Positions 50,834 through 59,491 of a DNA stretch of 64,000 nt are shown one piece after another. The stretch is from Planotetraspora phitsanulokensis (GTDB lineage: Bacteria; Actinomycetota; Actinomycetes; Streptosporangiales; Streptosporangiaceae), in contig NZ_BOOP01000021.1 in assembly GCF_016863295.1 (NCBI RefSeq), positions 124,001-188,000 of the forward strand. The letters are read 5' to 3'. Made by a program: the position numbers and the translations under genes. The notes below the pieces were generated by a model that was not told the origin of the DNA, searched no databases, and saw nothing but the letters and a program-made list of their open reading frames with translations. Numbering within the stretch: the first letter of the stretch is position 1; every line of letters begins with the position of its first letter.

Positions 50834-52657
50834 GTGGCCATGACCCCTGCATCTCTCACGCGTCTGGCCCTCGTAGGAGTCGCCGCGGTGAGCCTTACGG
50901 CGCTCGCCGTCGCACCGGCCGGCGCGACATCCTCACATCATCCTTCGCACCACCAACCCAAGCCGAAGACGGTGCCCGTCCGGCTGCTGTCCATCAACGA
51001 CTTCCACGGCAACCTGGAGGCACCGACCGGCTCCAGCGGCCGGATCGCCGACGAGAACGGCGTGTTCGTCCAGGGCACCGGAGGCGCGGCCACCCTGGCC
51101 ACCGCCATCAAGAAGAGCTGGGCCGCGGGCCAGACGCAGGTCGTCGCCGCGGGCGACCTCATCGGCGCCTCGCCGCTGCTCTCGGCGGCCTACCACGACG
51201 AGCCCACCGTCCAGACGCTGGGCGAGATGGGGCTGGACGTCTCGTCGGTCGGCAACCACGAATACGACGAGGGCATGGCGGAGCTGCTCCGCATCCAGAA
51301 CGGCGGCTGCAACCCCACCGACGGCTGCTCTCCGGCCGGCAAGTGGAAGGGCGCCGAGTTCCAGTACCTCGCCGCCAACGTCGTCGACAAGAACGGCAAG
51401 CACCCGCTGCCCCCAGTCGCCATCCGGGTGGTCAACGGTGTCAAGATCGGCTACATCGGCCTGGTCACCAAGAACACGCCGAACATCGTGACCCCGGCCG
51501 GCGTCGCGGGTCTGACGTTCCAGGACGAGGTCGAGGCGGGGAACCGCGCCTCGCAGTGGCTCACGCGGCAGGGCGTCAAGGCTCAGGTCGTGCTCGTTCA
51601 CGAGGGCGACTCGGTGTCCTCGGGCGCCAGCCCCGACGCATGCCCGCTGACCACCACGGTGGGCAAGACGATCGCTACGAACCTGGACGCCGCGGTCGAC
51701 GTGGTCATCATGGGCCACTCGCACCAGGCCTACGTCTGCACCACGACCGACCCCAAGGGCCAGACCCGCTACTTCACGCAAGGTTCGTCCTTCGGCAGGG
51801 TGCTCACGCAGATCGACTTCAAGGTCGACCTCAAAACCAAGGACGTCGACAGGTCCTCGGTCAAGGCTGACAACAAGGTCGTCGCGGCCACATCCGCCTT
51901 CATCACCAACGCTGCGGGCTCCGTCAACTCGGGTCCCTATACGGGCGCCACATACGCTGCCGACACCAAGATCAACAACTTGGTGAACTACTGGAAGGAC
52001 GCGGTCTCCGAGAAGGCCGACGCGCCCATCGGCAAGATCACGGGGGACATCAGCAACACGTCGGCGTCCGCGTCGCCGGCCGGTGAGCTTCCGCTCGGCA
52101 ACCTCATCGCCGACGCTCAACTCGCCGCGGCGAAGAGCGACGGCGGGAACGCCGACATCGCGCTGATGAACCCCGGCGGCATCCGTACCTCCCTCACCTA
52201 CGCGCAGAGCGGGTCCGAGGGCGACGGCGTCGTGACGTACGGCGAGGCCTTCGCGGTCCAGCCGTTCAACAACCTGCTGCAGGCGGTGACGTTGACGGGC
52301 GCCCAGCTCAAGACGGTGCTGGAGCAGCAGTTCTACACCGGATCGCTGGTGGCGCGGTCGCCGCTGATCCTCCAGCCGTCGTCGAACCTCACCTACACCT
52401 ACAGCGCGAGTGCGCCGCTGGGTGGGAAGGTCTCCAACATCGCGATCAACGGGGTGCCGGTCACGGACACCCAGTCGGTCCGTGTGGCGGCCAACAACTT
52501 CCTGGTCGGCGGAGGTGACACCTTCCCGGCGTTCACCCTCGGCACCGACCTGTGGACGTGGAGCGGCGGCTTCGACGTCGACGCCTTCACCAAGTACCTC
52601 GGGGCCAACAGTCCGGTCTCCCCGCCGGCTCTGACCCACATCACCAAGGTCAGCTGA
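50834..52657 (+). CDS. secreted 5'-nucleotidase (UshA-like)
   Basis: About 607 residues. Sec signal peptide at 1-32 (LALVGVAAVSLTALAVAPAG, cleavage near ATS), then a His-rich linker. Metallophosphatase domain (about 45-350): LLSINDFHGNLEAP, AAGDLIGASP, VGNHEYDEG, VVIMGHSHQAYV, which hold the two metals. C-terminal 5'-nucleotidase domain (about 390-600): FNNLLQAVTLTGAQLKTVLE and RVAANNFLVGGGDTFPAF. It removes phosphate from extracellular nucleotides. GTG 50834 or ATG 50840 is the start. Its closeness to the phosphate-transporter genes is suggestive only. Confidence 0.93.
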   Translation: MAMTPASLTRLALVGVAAVSLTALAVAPAGATSSHHPSHHQPKPKTVPVRLLSINDFHGNLEAPTGSSGRIADENGVFVQGTGGAATLATAIKKSWAAGQTQVVAAGDLIGASPLLSAAYHDEPTVQTLGEMGLDVSSVGNHEYDEGMAELLRIQNGGCNPTDGCSPAGKWKGAEFQYLAANVVDKNGKHPLPPVAIRVVNGVKIGYIGLVTKNTPNIVTPAGVAGLTFQDEVEAGNRASQWLTRQGVKAQVVLVHEGDSVSSGASPDACPLTTTVGKTIATNLDAAVDVVIMGHSHQAYVCTTTDPKGQTRYFTQGSSFGRVLTQIDFKVDLKTKDVDRSSVKADNKVVAATSAFITNAAGSVNSGPYTGATYAADTKINNLVNYWKDAVSEKADAPIGKITGDISNTSASASPAGELPLGNLIADAQLAAAKSDGGNADIALMNPGGIRTSLTYAQSGSEGDGVVTYGEAFAVQPFNNLLQAVTLTGAQLKTVLEQQFYTGSLVARSPLILQPSSNLTYTYSASAPLGGKVSNIAINGVPVTDTQSVRVAANNFLVGGGDTFPAFTLGTDLWTWSGGFDVDAFTKYLGANSPVSPPALTHITKVS

Positions 52658-52673
52658 CTCCGAACCGCTGAAC

Positions 52674-52702
52674 GGGGCTCGCATCCACCAGGTGCGGGCC
52701 CC
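52674..52702 (+). terminator. terminator of the 5'-nucleotidase gene
   Basis: GGGGCTCGCA (52674-52683) pairs with TGCGGGCCCC (52693-52702) with one mismatch and a 9-base loop, 17 bases after the stop. Confidence 0.75.
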
Positions 52703-52844
52703 GCCCATTTTCGGCATGGCTTTATAGCCTTATGCGGACAGCCATTCTGACTCTGTCATTTGAATTTCACGACATGTTCTGTTGATTCAGCGCGATCTTC
52801 TGCCTAGCCTCAGGTCAATCGGACATATCGGGGAGAAGGTGGCC

Positions 52845-54545
52845 ATGGGTAGAAGCTCGGCAATTCGCACCATAACCGTGCCAATGGTGGTGCTCTTAGT
52901 GGTGCTCTGTTCGGTGCTCGGCGTGCGGGCACCGGCACGGGCCGCCGCCGACGTGGGAGACCGGGTCCTCTACTGGAACGACGTGCTCCTCGAGGCGTAT
53001 CGCCAGGTGGGTGGGGCTCCGGGGCCGCTGTCTCGGGCCGGCGCGATGGTGCACCTCGCGATGTACGACGCCGCCAATTACACCCAGTGCTACAAGCAGG
53101 GGCGTGATTTGCGGCCGGACGACTGCATCGGGGGCATTTACAATCCGGGGATCAGTATGAGCCCCAAATCGGCCAATCCTGACACGCAGACCGCAATCGA
53201 CTACGCCGCGTTCAAGGTGCTCACCTCGGTTTTCCCCGCAGTCGATTTCAGTACTTTCTTCGCCCAAGCCGAACCGGCAGCGCCTGCGACCGACGCGGAG
53301 AAGGCGGGACGGAGCATCGGTGAGCAGGCCGCCACTGTCATGATCGCTACGCGGACCGGTGACGGCTCGACCGACACCACGGCCTACGTGCCGAGCACGG
53401 CCCCCGGCCAATGGCGGCCCACGGGATCCGGGGACGCGGCCACCCCGAACTGGGGGAAGGTGCGCAGATTCAGCCGGTTCGGTTCCCCCCAGCCGCCCCC
53501 CGACTTCAGCTATCCCGTCGACTACCGCGCCAACGGAACGCTGGACCGGAGCCCGGTCTCCTCGTCATCCGCCCGGCCGCAGCTTCCCGGAGGGTTCTCC
53601 AACATCACCACCATGCTGGCCAGTCAGGCGTACGCCGACCAGGTCAACGAGGTGAAGGAGCTCGGCAGGGTCGACAGCACCACCCGGACGGCCGAGCAGA
53701 CACAGATCGCCTGGTTCTGGGCCAACGACCTTAACGGCACCTACAAGCCGCCAGGACAGCTCCTCGACATGACCCGTGACGTGTCCGTGCAGCGTGGCCT
53801 GGGAGAACTGCAGAACGCGAAGCTCTTCGGGAGCGTCAGTCTCGCGCTGGCCGATGCCGGCATCGCGTCCTGGGACTCGAAGTACCAGACTCCGATCGAC
53901 CTGTGGCGGCCCGAGACCGCGATCCGCCTCGCGGCCGACGACGGCAACGCGAACACCGTCGCCGATCCTTCATGGCAGCCGCTCTCCGCGGACACCGCGG
54001 GGGTCCACTTCAGCCCGGCGTTCCCCGCGTACGTCTCGGGGCACGCCACCTTCGGCGGCGCCTGGGCCGCGTCGATGAAGGCGTATTTCGGGACGGACTC
54101 GATCAGCTTCACCGCCGAAACGGAAGACCCGCATGCCGTCGACGCGGCCGGAAATTTCCTGACGCGTTCCTTCACGAGCTTCAGCCAGGCGGGCATCGAG
54201 GATGCGCGAAGCCGGATCTATCTTGGCGTTCACTACTCCTGGGACGGCGACTACGGATACGCGACCGGGCAGAAGCTCGTCGGCAACGGCGGTGAGCTGC
54301 TCGCGGACGGAACCCGGACGCACACGACCCTCGGCGTCACCACGGGGTACACCTATCCGGCTCCGTCGTCGACAGCCGCCCCTTATTACACGTACTCGCC
54401 TGACCTGTCGCGAGACGACTCCATCAGGGACGCGTTCAACCAGTGCGACTACGACGGCGCCGACATGGTCCAGGGGCAGCGACTGGGCAACTCCTGGGCC
54501 TGCAACGTCCAGTACGACGGCAAGATCTTCCTCTACATCTTCTAG
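52845..54545 (+). CDS. secreted vanadium-haloperoxidase-like (PAP2 superfamily) protein
   Basis: 566 residues. Signal peptide at 1-33 (VPMVVLLVVLCSVLGVRAPA, then RAAA). C-terminal half carries the vanadate/phosphate site in three parts: DLWRPETAIR, PAFPAYVSGHATFGGAWAAS and SRIYLGVHYSWDGDYGY. The last His and the SGH box are present, as in bacterial vanadium-dependent haloperoxidases and related phosphatases. GGGAGAAGG precedes ATG 52845. A second secreted protein follows after 14 bases. Whether it halogenates or dephosphorylates cannot be told. Confidence 0.88.
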   Translation: MGRSSAIRTITVPMVVLLVVLCSVLGVRAPARAAADVGDRVLYWNDVLLEAYRQVGGAPGPLSRAGAMVHLAMYDAANYTQCYKQGRDLRPDDCIGGIYNPGISMSPKSANPDTQTAIDYAAFKVLTSVFPAVDFSTFFAQAEPAAPATDAEKAGRSIGEQAATVMIATRTGDGSTDTTAYVPSTAPGQWRPTGSGDAATPNWGKVRRFSRFGSPQPPPDFSYPVDYRANGTLDRSPVSSSSARPQLPGGFSNITTMLASQAYADQVNEVKELGRVDSTTRTAEQTQIAWFWANDLNGTYKPPGQLLDMTRDVSVQRGLGELQNAKLFGSVSLALADAGIASWDSKYQTPIDLWRPETAIRLAADDGNANTVADPSWQPLSADTAGVHFSPAFPAYVSGHATFGGAWAASMKAYFGTDSISFTAETEDPHAVDAAGNFLTRSFTSFSQAGIEDARSRIYLGVHYSWDGDYGYATGQKLVGNGGELLADGTRTHTTLGVTTGYTYPAPSSTAAPYYTYSPDLSRDDSIRDAFNQCDYDGADMVQGQRLGNSWACNVQYDGKIFLYIF

Positions 54546-54559
54546 ATCGGGAGAAGAAG

Positions 54560-55015
54560 GTGCACATTCCCCACAGATATCGCGTCGCGGCCCTCGTCGC
54601 AGGCCTTCTCGCCCTGGTAGTGGCCACGCTGTACGCCGTCAGTCCCGCGTTCGCCGATCGAGCGACACCGGGCGTTCCCGCCGCGCCGCGAATTCAGACC
54701 GACGCGTTCACGCCGAACCAACTCTGTAGCGCCGGCACTCCAGGCGTGTCCACGAAGGACACGATCGTCCTCGCTGCCAGTCCCACGCCCTTCGGCAAGC
54801 ACCCGACAATGCGCGCGACGTTCGAAATCAGCGGTGCGGGAGGAGAGCCGCTGATCACCAGGACCAGCCGAATCTGGCCGAGCGGCCGGGTGCTGGCCCT
54901 CACCCTCGATCCCAACGCGCTGGCTCCGGGGACATACAGGTTCCGGCTGCGGGCCGAACAGGGCAACGCAGTCTCGGGGTGGACCACCTGGTGCGGGTTC
55001 GCCGTGAACGGCTGA
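54560..55015 (+). CDS. small secreted protein
   Basis: 151 residues from GTG 54560 (GGGAGAAGAAG upstream). Signal peptide at 1-32 (VAALVAGLLALVVATLYAVS, then PAFA). The mature part has two Cys (LCSAGTPG and TWCGF) probably bridged, and an immunoglobulin-like beta pattern (GTYRFRLRAEQGNAVSGWTT). No family recognised. Operon with the haloperoxidase-like gene, so perhaps a partner. Followed by a very strong terminator. Confidence 0.78.
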   Translation: MHIPHRYRVAALVAGLLALVVATLYAVSPAFADRATPGVPAAPRIQTDAFTPNQLCSAGTPGVSTKDTIVLAASPTPFGKHPTMRATFEISGAGGEPLITRTSRIWPSGRVLALTLDPNALAPGTYRFRLRAEQGNAVSGWTTWCGFAVNG

Positions 55016-55038
55016 CGCAGGAAAGACGCAGGAAACAC

Positions 55039-55073
55039 GTACGGCTCACGCCCTTCCCGGGCGTGAGCCGTAC
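55039..55073. terminator. bidirectional terminator
   Basis: Perfect 15-bp stem (GTACGGCTCACGCCC, 55039-55053, with its complement 55059-55073) and 5-base loop, between the convergent small secreted gene and glnR, serving both. Confidence 0.88.
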
Positions 55074-55083
55074 CGCGAAAAGA

Positions 55084-55797
55084 TCAGCGGCGGGCCGGCT
55101 CGGCCTCCTCCGCATGCTCGCCGCCACGGTCGGGGACGAACCGGTAGCCGACGTTGCGTACGGTGCCGATGAGGGCCTCGTGCTCCGCGCCGAGCTTCGC
55201 CCTCAGGCGGCGGACGTGGACGTCGACGGTGCGGGTGCCCCCGAAGTAGTCGTAACCCCAGACCTCCTGCAGCAGTTGGGCCCGGGTGAAGACCCGGCCG
55301 GGGTGCTGCGCGAGGTACTTGAGCAGCTCGAACTCCTTGAACGTCAGGTCGAGCGCGCGGCCGCGCAGGCGCGCCGTGTAGGTGGCCTCGTCGATCGACA
55401 GCTCACCGCTGCGGATCTCGTCGGGCACCTCCTCGGCCGCCGCGAGCGACCGCCGGCCGACGGCCATGCGGAGCCGGGCCTCGACCTCGGCGGGGCCGGC
55501 CGTGTCGAGGAGCACGTCGTCGAGCCCCCATTCGGCCGTCATCGCGGCCAGGCCGCCCTCCGTGACGATCACCATGAGCGGGCAGTCGATCCCGGTGGTC
55601 CGCAACAGCCGGCACAGGCTCTTGGCCTGGGCGAGCTCGCGGCGCGCGTCGACCAGGACCGCGTCGGCGGGCGCGGTGTCGATCAGCGCGGACGCCTCGG
55701 CGGGCGCCACCCGCACCGAGTGGAGGAGTAGTCCGAGCGCCGGGAGAACCTCCGCGGAGGGCTCCAAAGCATTGGTCAGCAGGAGCAGGTTGCTCAC
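55084..55797 (-). CDS. glnR: GlnR-type OmpR-family nitrogen regulator
   Basis: 237 residues from GTG 55797 (GGAGGCGGAAA upstream). It begins [20 protein letters not shown], like Streptomyces GlnR. The atypical receiver domain (1-115) has [40 protein letters not shown]. The winged-helix domain (130-225) has [40 protein letters not shown], identical in style to GlnR. It has no paired kinase and controls nitrogen assimilation genes. A longer upstream frame is not credible. Confidence 0.9.
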   Translation of the reverse strand: MSNLLLLTNALEPSAEVLPALGLLLHSVRVAPAEASALIDTAPADAVLVDARRELAQAKSLCRLLRTTGIDCPLMVIVTEGGLAAMTAEWGLDDVLLDTAGPAEVEARLRMAVGRRSLAAAEEVPDEIRSGELSIDEATYTARLRGRALDLTFKEFELLKYLAQHPGRVFTRAQLLQEVWGYDYFGGTRTVDVHVRRLRAKLGAEHEALIGTVRNVGYRFVPDRGGEHAEEAEPARR

Positions 55798-56040
55798 TTT
55801 CCGCCTCCTTGCCACCTCGATCGGCTTGTCCGCTGCTTCGGATGAAACCTGCGCCAGCCGTACAAACACGGAAGGACCCGGGGGCCACGCTGCCCAGGTC
55901 CATAATCCGTAGGCTAGCTCACAGCACATTGAGGTCCAATGTGGGTCCATCGTGTGAACACCATGTCACGTGGTTTACCACCGTAACCTGGCGCTCACAT
56001 TCGGTGGTCGCCCGCGTGGCGGAAGGGGGCTGGGAAGCCG

Positions 56041-56289
56041 ATGGCAACCGGGACGGTCCGCTATTGGGCGGCGGCCAAGGAGGCGGCCGGAGTCGCGGAG
56101 GAACCGTTCGACGCGGAGACCCTGAAGGATCTGCTCGCCGCGATCGGAGGCAGGCCGGAGCTCGAGCGGGTGCTGAGGCGATCGTCCTTCTTGATCGACG
56201 GTCATCCGGCGGGCACACGCGATCCGGGCGTCGTGCTCCTCCCTGAAGGTGCGATTGTCGAAGTTTTACCGCCTTTTGCCGGGGGATGA
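56041..56289 (+). CDS. MoaD/ThiS-family sulfur-carrier protein
   Basis: 82 residues, opening MATGTVRYWAAAKEAAGVAE and ending VEVLPPFAGG. The ubiquitin-like beta-grasp fold and terminal Gly-Gly are typical of sulfur carriers for molybdopterin or other sulfur-containing products. The adenylating partner (MoeB/MoeZ-like) is not in the window, although a sulfurtransferase is encoded at 59488-60327. Divergent from glnR, with 243 bases between. Confidence 0.88.
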   Translation: MATGTVRYWAAAKEAAGVAEEPFDAETLKDLLAAIGGRPELERVLRRSSFLIDGHPAGTRDPGVVLLPEGAIVEVLPPFAGG

Positions 56290-56330
56290 GGCGCTAGTCT
56301 CGACGGCAGGCGAGCCCCCGAAGGAGCCGA

Positions 56331-57008
56331 ATGCGCAAGCTGGTCGTCACCCTGATCGTGCTTGCCGTCCTGCTCGCCATCGTGGACAGGGTCGCGGTCA
56401 CCGGCGTGCAGAGTGAGATCGCCAAGCAGGTCGCGGCGAAGTACGACCTCACGACGCCTCCCACGGTGGAGATCAAGGGCATCCCCTTCCTCACTCAGGC
56501 GCTTCTCGGGCGGTACGACGAGATCGCCGTCGGGATCGGCCCGATGACCGTCGAGGACGTCAAGCTGTCGAAGATCGACGCCACCCTGGCCGGAGTGACG
56601 GCCGCCCTGGGCGACCTCATCCAGGACCCCTCGAAGGCCGACATCCGGGCCGAGAACGTGTCCGGCACCGTGGTGATCTCCTGGGACACCATCGCCGAGC
56701 GGGCCCCGCGCGGCATCGAGATCGACGGCGCGGGGGACAAGGTGCGGGTGTCCGGCACCATCAAGGCGCTGGGACGCTCCGTGCCGGTCACGGCCGACAT
56801 GAAGATCGCCGTCGCATCCGGGGCGGTGAAGCTGACACCGGTCGGCGTGAAGGTCGCGGGCGGCCTGTCCGTCCCGAACCCGGAGAGGTTCATCAGCTTC
56901 ACCGTGCCTGTCAAGGACCTGCCACTCGGCCTTAAAATCACCAGCGTGAAGACGACCCCCGAGGGGCTCGCGGTCGAGGGCTCCGCCTCTGATGTCCCCC
57001 TCCGGTGA
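56331..57008 (+). CDS. lmeA: DUF2993 / LmeA-like envelope protein
   Basis: 225 residues. An N-terminal membrane anchor or signal (KLVVTLIVLAVLLAIVDRVA) is followed by VTGVQSEIAKQVAAKYDLTT and a long beta-rich domain with IPFLTQALLGRYDEIAVGIG, the hallmark of DUF2993. The mycobacterial member LmeA takes part in lipomannan elongation, and its gene neighbours glnR there as here. The symbol is given by this similarity and position. Starts 42 bases after the MoaD-like gene, so probably one operon. Confidence 0.82.
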   Translation: MRKLVVTLIVLAVLLAIVDRVAVTGVQSEIAKQVAAKYDLTTPPTVEIKGIPFLTQALLGRYDEIAVGIGPMTVEDVKLSKIDATLAGVTAALGDLIQDPSKADIRAENVSGTVVISWDTIAERAPRGIEIDGAGDKVRVSGTIKALGRSVPVTADMKIAVASGAVKLTPVGVKVAGGLSVPNPERFISFTVPVKDLPLGLKITSVKTTPEGLAVEGSASDVPLR

Positions 57009-57573
57009 CCTGGAACACACTCCTGAACCCGACGGCCCGGCCGTACGTGATGAGGGTGTGAGTCCAGCCGGAACCGCCGCCGCCGACGAGCTCATGCGCG
57101 CGCTGGTGGAAGATCACGGCGGGCCGCTGTACGGCTACGTGCTCCGCCTGACCGGAGACCCGGGCAGGGCGGAGGACGTCGTGCAGGAGACGCTGCTGCG
57201 AGCCTGGCGCCATCCGTCCGTGCTCGGGGGGCGGCCCGTGCGCGCGTGGCTGTTCACCGTCGCCCGCAACCTGGTCGTCGACCAGCACCGGGCCCGCCAG
57301 TCCCGGCCGCAGGAGACGGGCGACGAGGCCCTGGCCGTGGTTCCCGCGGACGACGAGCTGGACAAGGCCGTCGAGTCGTGGGCGGTGGCGGAGGCGCTGG
57401 CCTCGCTCAGGCCGGAGCATCGCGAGGTGCTCCGGGAGACGTACTACCGGGGGAGATCGGTGAAGGAGGCGTCAGCGGTCCTCGGCATACCGGCCGGCAC
57501 GGTCAAGTCGCGGACCTACTATGCGCTCCGAGCGTTGAAGCTCGCCCTGGAGGAACGGGGGCTTGCGCCATGA
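56992..57573 (+). CDS. ECF sigma factor (SigL-like)
   Basis: 193 residues if ATG 56992 is used (overlapping lmeA by 17 bases); GTG 57058 would give about 171 residues. Region 2: LMRALVEDHGGPLYGYVLRL, TGDPGRAEDVVQETLLRAWR. Region 4: LASLRPEHREVLRETYYRGR, SVKEASAVLGIPAGTVKSRT. The downstream gene overlaps (ATGA) and encodes a zinc anti-sigma factor. The pair looks like SigL-RslA of actinobacteria, where the signal is envelope or redox stress. Confidence 0.9.
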   Translation: MSPSGDLEHTPEPDGPAVRDEGVSPAGTAAADELMRALVEDHGGPLYGYVLRLTGDPGRAEDVVQETLLRAWRHPSVLGGRPVRAWLFTVARNLVVDQHRARQSRPQETGDEALAVVPADDELDKAVESWAVAEALASLRPEHREVLRETYYRGRSVKEASAVLGIPAGTVKSRTYYALRALKLALEERGLAP

Positions 57574-58337
57574 CCTGCGACGACGCGCGCATGTCGCTCG
57601 GGGTCTACGTCCTGGGCGCGTTGGAGGACGACGAGATCGCCGAGGTGGAGGCCCATCTCGACGGATGCCCCGAGTGCCGGGCCGAGCTGGCGGAGTTGTC
57701 CGGGCTGCCGCCCGTGCTCGCGCTCGTCTCGGAAGACGACATCCGGCACGCCGCCGCGCCCCCGCGGGCCGTGCTCGAGCGGCTGGTGGCCACCTCGGTC
57801 CGGCGCAGCCGCTGGTCGCGGGCCCTTCTGTCCCTGGCCGCGTCCGTCGTGGTGGCGGCGCTCGGCGGTACGGCCTGGCTGGCGGTCGACCGCGGCACAC
57901 AGGACACGGCGTCGACGACGTCCCAGAACGAGGTCGCCGCGGGCAGGCAGAGCACCCCGGCCGCCGCGTCGGCGGGCGACGGCAGCGCCGCGGCCGCCCC
58001 CAAGATCGCCTCCGGCGCTCCGCAGGTGGAGGACGCGGGGGCGACGGTGAGACGAGAGGTCACGCAGGGTGACGTGCGGCTCGGCGTCCGGCTCACCACC
58101 GAGAACGGCGGCACGAAGGTCGTGGCCTGGGTCCGCGGCGTCCCCGCGGGCACCGTGTGCCGGTTGTACGCCATCGGCAGGGACGGCACCAGGTCGCCTG
58201 CCGGGAGCTGGGAGGTCCCCCCGGGGGGCTATCGCCCCGGCCAGGGGTACGACGGCTCGACGGAGCTCCCGGTGGGGAAGATCGCACGCTTCGAGCTGAC
58301 CACCTCCGACGGGGGACTCGTGACCCTCACCGTGTGA
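57570..58337 (+). CDS. zinc-finger anti-sigma factor (RskA/RslA-like)
   Basis: 255 residues. Residues 1-40 form the ZAS domain, with Cys3 and His29-x3-Cys33-x2-Cys36 (EAHLDGCPECRAEL), which holds zinc and the sigma factor. One membrane segment at about 90-110 (LLSLAASVVVAALGGTAWLA). The extracytoplasmic part ends in an RskA-type domain (AWVRGVPAGTVCRLYAIGRD). Coupled to the sigma gene by a 4-base overlap. Release is likely by oxidation at the Cys pair or by proteolysis. Confidence 0.9.
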   Translation: MTCDDARMSLGVYVLGALEDDEIAEVEAHLDGCPECRAELAELSGLPPVLALVSEDDIRHAAAPPRAVLERLVATSVRRSRWSRALLSLAASVVVAALGGTAWLAVDRGTQDTASTTSQNEVAAGRQSTPAAASAGDGSAAAAPKIASGAPQVEDAGATVRREVTQGDVRLGVRLTTENGGTKVVAWVRGVPAGTVCRLYAIGRDGTRSPAGSWEVPPGGYRPGQGYDGSTELPVGKIARFELTTSDGGLVTLTV

Positions 58338-58444
58338 CCTGTCGCCGTGACTGGTCGCCCTGTGGGAAACCGGTGTGACGGACGTTCGTTCTCGGGTAGG
58401 CATGACGGGAATGAATCCGCGGGGAAGGCGGGTTGCACAGCACG

Positions 58445-58909
58445 ATGGCCGGAATCGTGGTCCTGGGCGTGACGCTCGTCGTCGGCGTGATCATCGGATT
58501 CCTGATGAGGCGCCGCGACGGGAAGGTGCGTGCCGTGAAGCAGGTGGTCTCCGGGACCCGCCCGGTGGTGACGAGGGACGATCTCGGCTCGGCCCTGGGT
58601 GAGCGCGCCACCCTCGTGCAGTTCTCCACCGCCTTCTGCCAGCCCTGCCGGGCGACCAGGCGCGTCCTCCACGACGTGGCGGAGATGGTGCCCGGGGTCC
58701 GGCACGTCGAGATCGACGCCGAGTCACGGCTCGATCTCGTCAGGCGGTTCGACGTGATGCGGACGCCGACGGTCCTGGTCGTGGACGGTGCCGGAAACGT
58801 CGTGAAAAGGGCCTCCGGCCTGCCCAGGAAGGCCGACGTCATCGCGGCCCTCGGCGCGGCGGTCGACGGCTCGTCTCATGATTCGTCTCATCAATCGGAC
58901 AGCGTGTGA
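58445..58909 (+). CDS. membrane-anchored thioredoxin-like protein
   Basis: 154 residues. An N-terminal membrane segment (3-21, GIVVLGVTLVVGVIIGFLM) is followed by RRRDGK, so the thioredoxin domain (about 42-145) is on the cytosolic side by the positive-inside rule. The active site is CQPC at 65-68 (STAFCQPCRATRRVL), and cis-Pro lies in MRTPTVLVV. It probably keeps thiols reduced. In mycobacteria a similar gene (thiX) sits between the sulfurtransferase and LmeA genes, as here. Confidence 0.87.
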   Translation: MAGIVVLGVTLVVGVIIGFLMRRRDGKVRAVKQVVSGTRPVVTRDDLGSALGERATLVQFSTAFCQPCRATRRVLHDVAEMVPGVRHVEIDAESRLDLVRRFDVMRTPTVLVVDGAGNVVKRASGLPRKADVIAALGAAVDGSSHDSSHQSDSV

Positions 58910-58934
58910 CAGATGGCGAGACGGCAGGTACTGT
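58906..58934 (+). promoter_or_regulatory. promoter of the cysteine-leader operon
   Basis: GTGACA (58906-58911), 17-base spacer, TACTGT (58929-58934). The ATG of the leader ORF begins 7 bases after the -10 box, so transcription should start at or next to the ATG, giving a leaderless message. The -35 overlaps the stop of the thioredoxin gene. Confidence 0.65.
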
Positions 58935-58941
58935 CGTGGTC

Positions 58942-59025
58942 ATGACTCCCACGACAGAGCTGCTCACGAAGCGGCGCGCGGTGGACTTCTGCCGCGTGGC
59001 CACATCGCTCTGTCGCATGGCCTGA
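58942..59025 (+). CDS. 27-aa cysteine-containing leader peptide
   Basis: MTPTTELLTKRRAVDFCRVA, then TSLCRMA. Two Cys codons spaced six residues apart (each followed by Arg) lie in the second half. Short leaders with this R-R-x-VD-x-CRVAS-x-CR pattern precede sulfur-assimilation genes in actinomycetes, and leaderless cysteine-rich small ORFs act as cysteine-responsive attenuators before the corresponding mycobacterial operon. It probably senses Cys-tRNA supply by ribosome stalling and controls DUF4395, sulfurtransferase and DUF1416 expression. No ribosome site is present, consistent with leaderless translation. Confidence 0.72.
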   Translation: MTPTTELLTKRRAVDFCRVATSLCRMA

Positions 59026-59029
59026 GGGT

Positions 59030-59062
59030 GATTCCCGCGGCTTTCGCCGCATTCCGTGAATC
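59030..59062 (+). promoter_or_regulatory. nested hairpin between leader and DUF4395 gene
   Basis: GCGGC-TTTC-GCCGC (59037-59050) with an outer GATTC/GAATC pairing (59030-59034 with 59058-59062). It ends four bases before the AGGAG ribosome site (59067-59071) of the DUF4395 gene. It starts five bases after the leader stop, so a ribosome stalled at the Cys codons or finishing the leader could change its folding. Confidence 0.45.
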
Positions 59063-59080
59063 GTTCAGGAGCATCCCGCG

Positions 59081-59491
59081 ATGCAAATCGACCCTCGAGG
59101 CCCCCGGTTCGGTGCGGCCGTCACGACCCTGGTTCTCGCGATCACTCTGGTGACGCGCAGCCCCTGGCTGCTGGCACTGCAGGCGATCGTGTTCGCGTTC
59201 GGCGCCTTCGACGCCTCGCCGTACGGGCTCCTTTACCGGAGGCTGGTGCGGCCGAGGCTGGGACCGCCGGGCGAACTGGAGGACGCCGCGCCGCCGCGCT
59301 TCGCGCAGGGCGTCGGGTTCGGGTTCGCGATCGTGGGGTTGATCGGGTTCGCGGCAGGAATCACTCCGCTGGCTCTGGGTGCGACAGCAGCGGCACTGCT
59401 GGCCGCCTTTCTCAACGCCGCCTTCGGCTTCTGCCTGGGCTGCGAGATGTACCTGATCATCCGCCGTCTACAACCTGGGAGAACACAATGA
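59081..59491 (+). CDS. DUF4395 membrane protein
   Basis: 136 residues. It opens MQIDPRGPRFGAAVTTLVLA and has about four hydrophobic segments, ending FGFCLGCEMYLIIRRL with a C-x-x-C pair. These Cys could carry persulfide or take part in sulfur transfer at the membrane. DUF4395 genes are often next to thiosulfate sulfurtransferases in actinomycetes. AGGAG at 59067-59071 is correctly spaced. Overlaps the sulfurtransferase start (ATGA). Confidence 0.87.
   Translation: MQIDPRGPRFGAAVTTLVLAITLVTRSPWLLALQAIVFAFGAFDASPYGLLYRRLVRPRLGPPGELEDAAPPRFAQGVGFGFAIVGLIGFAAGITPLALGATAAALLAAFLNAAFGFCLGCEMYLIIRRLQPGRTQ

Noticed and set aside
50933-52717. 594-codon minus-strand frame over the 5'-nucleotidase
   Set aside because: Shadow of a well-supported secreted nucleotidase.
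55084-55950. Longer glnR start upstream of 55,797
   Set aside because: The extension does not resemble GlnR and lacks a ribosome site, whereas GTG 55,797 has GGAGG and gives the family N-terminus.
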